The notes under the pieces: model-generated
Told to the model about the DNA's origin: nothing
The model's database searches: none
What the model saw: the letters and a program-made list of their open reading frames with translations, nothing else
Origin: Pseudomonadota bacterium
GTDB taxonomy: Bacteria; Pseudomonadota; Gammaproteobacteria; Woeseiales; Woeseiaceae
Length of the DNA stretch: 8,447 nt
Reading direction: 5' to 3'
Assembly (NCBI GenBank): GCA_027295475.1
Contig: JAPUKV010000145.1
Span: 1-8,447 of the forward strand
Part shown: positions 6,390-8,447 of the stretch, piece after piece
How the letters are laid out: every line of letters starts with the position of its first letter
How positions within the stretch are numbered: the stretch's first letter is position 1
Made by a program: the position numbers and the translations under genes

Positions 6390-6779
6390 TTGAAGGCGAC
6401 ACTGATCAACGCGGCCATGGTCGGTTCGGGAGGCTTCATCGGCGCTCTCGCGCGATACGGTCTTAGCGGGCTGGTGCACCGGCAAGTCCCTTTCGCGACC
6501 TTCCCGTACGGAACCATGGCGGTCAACCTCTTGGGCTGCTGCGCAATCGGAGTGATCGCCGGGCTCGCCGAGTCCCGGCAGTTGTTCGGGCCGGAGTTCC
6601 GTACCTTCGCCCTCATCGGAGTTCTTGGTGGCTTCACGACATTCTCGACGTTTGGCTACGAGACGTTCGCGATGCTCCGCGACGCTGAATACCTTCGGGT
6701 CGCCGCGAACGTCGGGGTACACGTCGTCCTGGGTCTCGCTTTGGTGTGGCTGGGCTATGCATTGACAACACTCAGGTAG
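6390..6779 (+). CDS. crcB: Fluoride ion channel CrcB/Fluc
   Basis: CrcB forms a dual-topology dimeric membrane channel that lets cytoplasmic fluoride leave the cell. The 129-residue product has four hydrophobic segments and the family signatures: GGFIGALARYGLS at 14-26 (R22), GTMAVNLLGC at 41-50 (pore asparagine N46) and GGFTTFSTFGYE at 80-91. The last holds the phenylalanines F85 and F88 and the central Thr/Ser break that binds sodium in this family. Length is normal (about 125-130), and it is a single homodimer-type gene. I chose TTG at 6390 because GGAGG precedes it by five bases and the product then starts MKATL like other CrcB proteins; a GTG at 6378 would add four residues. The DUF190 gene follows after seven bases, so the two are surely one transcript. 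No fluoride riboswitch is recognisable upstream, so control is unclear. Confidence 0.95.
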   Translation: MKATLINAAMVGSGGFIGALARYGLSGLVHRQVPFATFPYGTMAVNLLGCCAIGVIAGLAESRQLFGPEFRTFALIGVLGGFTTFSTFGYETFAMLRDAEYLRVAANVGVHVVLGLALVWLGYALTTLR

Positions 6780-6786
6780 GCTGACC

Positions 6787-7128
6787 ATGACTCTTCCGAA
6801 GCAGGGCAAGCTCCTCCGCATCTTCATCGGGGAGAACGACAGACACGAGGGACTGCCGCTCTACGAGTGGATCGTTCGCCAGGCGCGGGAAAATGGACTG
6901 GCCGGGGCAACGGTGCTACGAGGACTGGAGGGCTACGGCGCCCACAGTCGGCTACACAAAGCAAAGATCCTGCGTCTGTCGAATGATCTTCCACTCGTGG
7001 TCGAGATCGTCGATACCGAGGAGAAGATACAGTCGTTTCTTCCACTCATCGATGACGCCGTTGGTGAAGGTCTGGCGACTGTGGAGAGAGTTGAAATTCA
7101 CTTCTACAGGTCCGGAAGACCTGAATAG
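6787..7128 (+). CDS. DUF190 family protein (PII-like fold), crcB partner
   Basis: A 113-residue soluble protein of the DUF190 family. Family patterns run the full length: GKLLRIFIGENDRHEGLPLYEWIV (7-30), ARENGLAGATVLRGLEGYGAHSRLHKAKILRLS (33-65) and LPLVVEIVDTEEKIQSFLPLID (68-89). A final beta strand, VERVEIHFY, ends the domain. DUF190 proteins adopt a ferredoxin-like, PII-like fold and are often encoded beside crcB; their biochemical job is not established as far as I know. It starts seven bases after the crcB stop with a weak AGG-type Shine-Dalgarno, so coupling to crcB is likely. By context it may sense or tune fluoride export, but that is inference. The gene is complete and shows no damage. 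Confidence 0.92.
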   Translation: MTLPKQGKLLRIFIGENDRHEGLPLYEWIVRQARENGLAGATVLRGLEGYGAHSRLHKAKILRLSNDLPLVVEIVDTEEKIQSFLPLIDDAVGEGLATVERVEIHFYRSGRPE

Positions 7129-7144
7129 GTGCCCGGTACAGACC

Positions 7145-7175
7145 GACCATGCGTGCCACCGCCTTTGGCATGGTC
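7145..7175. repeat. Perfect 8-bp inverted repeat between DUF190 and the M20 gene
   Basis: The arms GACCATGC (7145-7152) and GCATGGTC (7168-7175) are perfectly complementary around a 15-base spacer. It begins 17 bases after the DUF190 stop and ends 12 bases before the M20 Shine-Dalgarno. An alternative pairing TGCCA/TGGCA shares part of it. There is no T-run, so it may be an operator, a processing hairpin, or a rho-aided terminator. Confidence 0.55.
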
Positions 7176-7186
7176 ATACAGCAGTT

Positions 7187-7191
7187 GGAGG
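7187..7191 (+). promoter_or_regulatory. Shine-Dalgarno deciding the M20 hydrolase start
   Basis: GGAGG lies six bases upstream of TTG 7198. The next in-frame ATG (7228) would remove the positively charged start of the signal peptide and has no such site. Confidence 0.7.
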
Positions 7192-7197
7192 CTCGGA

Positions 7198-8447
7198 TTG
7201 AAAACAATTTTCACTTTTCTGAACGTAATGATCGTCGCTGCAATGACATCGTCATGGGTTATCGCATCACCTTTGCAGGATGCAGTTGAAGCCGACTATC
7301 CGTACCTCGAAGCTTTGTTCAAATATTTCCATGCAAACCCGGAGCTGTCATTACGGGAATTCAAAACCTCTGATCGACTGGCCCAAGAGTTGGAGGCGTT
7401 GGGATTTGACATGACCCGCAACATCGGTGAAACCGGTTTGGTTGGCACAATGAAGAATGGCGATGGGCCGGTGCTATTGATTCGCGCCGACATGGATGGT
7501 CTGCCGGTGCAGGAAAAAACGGGTCTTGAGTATGCATCCAACGTGTACCAGATCAATCGGGAAGGTGTTGAAATGCCGGTTATGCATGCCTGCGGGCATG
7601 ATACGCATATAACCAGTTTAGTCGGCGTTGCTCGGCGCATGGTCGAGATGAAAGACCAGTGGCGCGGCACGCTGCTTTTGCTTGGTCAGCCGGCGGAAGA
7701 GGCATTGGGCGGCGCCAAAGGAATGGTGCTGGATAACTTGTATGACAGGGTGGGACGTCCGGATTACGCCCTGGCTCTACATGTTATTGCGAAATACCCG
7801 GCCGGAAAAATCGCTTTTAGCGACGGGCTCATGTACTCCAGTGCGGATACGGTGCGTATCATCGTTCACGGCGTTGCAACGCATGGTGCGGCTCCGCACA
7901 TGGGCAAAGACCCTGTGTTAATCGGAAGTCAGATCGTGTTAGCGCTGCAGTCGATTGTGACACGAGAGATTTCGCCGATGGAACCCGCTCTGATTACCGT
8001 TGGCGCCTTCCATTCCGGTACCGCGCCGAATGTAATATCCGACCGGGCGCAACTGGACATCACGGTTCGTGCGAATACCGAGAAAACACGGGCCTTCTTG
8101 CTGGAAAGCATCGAGCGCGTAGCTATCCAGACGGCTCGCGCTGCAGGCGTTGCGGAGGACTCGCTGCCGGAAGTAATTATTGCGGGCGACGGTGCGCCGA
8201 CCACAACCAACGACGCTGCTTTGGCGCATCGTGTCCGAGCCGCGATGCTGGCGGGTATGGGACCAGGTGCATTTGTCGACTGGTACCAATCCGACATGGG
8301 TGCGGAAGACTTCCCGGACCTCGTAAATATCCAGCCGCCGATTCCGAGTGTCTATTTCGAAGTCGGCGGGACACCTCCGGAGCAACTCGCCTCTGGTTCC
8401 TGGGCAGAACATCACTCGCCGCTATTCAGGATCGACCCCGAGGCAAC
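7198..8447 (+). CDS. Exported M20-family amidohydrolase/peptidase (3' end outside window)
   Basis: A di-metal hydrolase of the M20D type (aminoacylase, hippurate or indole-acetyl-amino-acid hydrolase-like), predicted to cleave an amide bond of an N-acyl amino acid or similar compound; the substrate is unknown. The TTG start with GGAGG six bases upstream gives a signal peptide (MKTIF, then a hydrophobic stretch to about residue 23, likely cleavage after VIA), placing the enzyme in the periplasm or outside. Motifs: LIRADMDGLPV (94-104), MHACGHDTH (129-137; ligands C132 and H134), GQPAEEALGGAKGM (163-176; E167, E168), LHV (H195), the dimerisation or lid domain with HGAAPH (229-234), MGAEDF (367-372), and EHHSPLF (404-410; final ligand H406). 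All expected metal ligands are present. The frame is open to the window end with 416 residues, so probably only the last 15-30 are missing. Confidence 0.93.
   Translation, partial: MKTIFTFLNVMIVAAMTSSWVIASPLQDAVEADYPYLEALFKYFHANPELSLREFKTSDRLAQELEALGFDMTRNIGETGLVGTMKNGDGPVLLIRADMDGLPVQEKTGLEYASNVYQINREGVEMPVMHACGHDTHITSLVGVARRMVEMKDQWRGTLLLLGQPAEEALGGAKGMVLDNLYDRVGRPDYALALHVIAKYPAGKIAFSDGLMYSSADTVRIIVHGVATHGAAPHMGKDPVLIGSQIVLALQSIVTREISPMEPALITVGAFHSGTAPNVISDRAQLDITVRANTEKTRAFLLESIERVAIQTARAAGVAEDSLPEVIIAGDGAPTTTNDAALAHRVRAAMLAGMGPGAFVDWYQSDMGAEDFPDLVNIQPPIPSVYFEVGGTPPEQLASGSWAEHHSPLFRIDPEA

Noticed and set aside
6225..7197. Insertion-sequence or transposon ends around crcB-DUF190
   Set aside because: I found no transposase, no matching terminal inverted repeats and no convincing target-site duplication; the short GGCGCAA shared near 6250 and 6370 is compatible with chance.

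Overview
The window reads as an ordinary chromosomal stretch from a Gram-negative proteobacterium, most likely a gammaproteobacterium. It is moderately GC-rich by eye, with cytochrome c maturation (System I, ccm) genes in the usual order. The genus cannot be fixed from sequence alone. All recognised genes are on the + strand.

Region 1 (1-3640) is the distal half of a ccm operon: ccmF (5' end outside the window), ccmG, ccmH and ccmI. The genes overlap by 1 and 4 bases and are then separated by 3 bases, so they should be co-transcribed and translationally coupled. CcmG and CcmH are the thiol-disulfide proteins that reduce apocytochrome c or deliver it. CcmF with CcmH/CcmI forms the heme ligation complex. 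CcmI is unusually short because the cytoplasmic loop between its two N-terminal membrane helices is nearly absent.

Region 2 (3641-5990) has a short spacer with a stem-loop and a good sigma70-like promoter. It is followed by an NAD-type malic enzyme (maeA-like), a PaaI-family hotdog thioesterase and two terminator-like hairpins.

Region 3 (5991-7197) looks rearranged. A nitronate monooxygenase gene starts normally but loses all family resemblance after about 59 codons. About 150 bases without recognisable coding content follow, then a compact crcB (fluoride channel) plus DUF190 (PII-like fold) pair. A perfect 8-bp inverted repeat lies just after the pair. The simplest reading is an accessory fluoride-resistance module that came in, or was left, next to a broken metabolic gene. 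No fluoride riboswitch is visible.

Region 4 (7198-8447) is a secreted M20-family amidohydrolase/peptidase that starts with TTG behind a strong Shine-Dalgarno sequence and runs off the window a little short of its end.

I see no clearly new multi-gene system. The points most worth a second look are the truncated nitronate monooxygenase beside the crcB-DUF190 pair, the loop-less CcmI, and the perfect inverted repeats that bracket the crcB-DUF190 pair.
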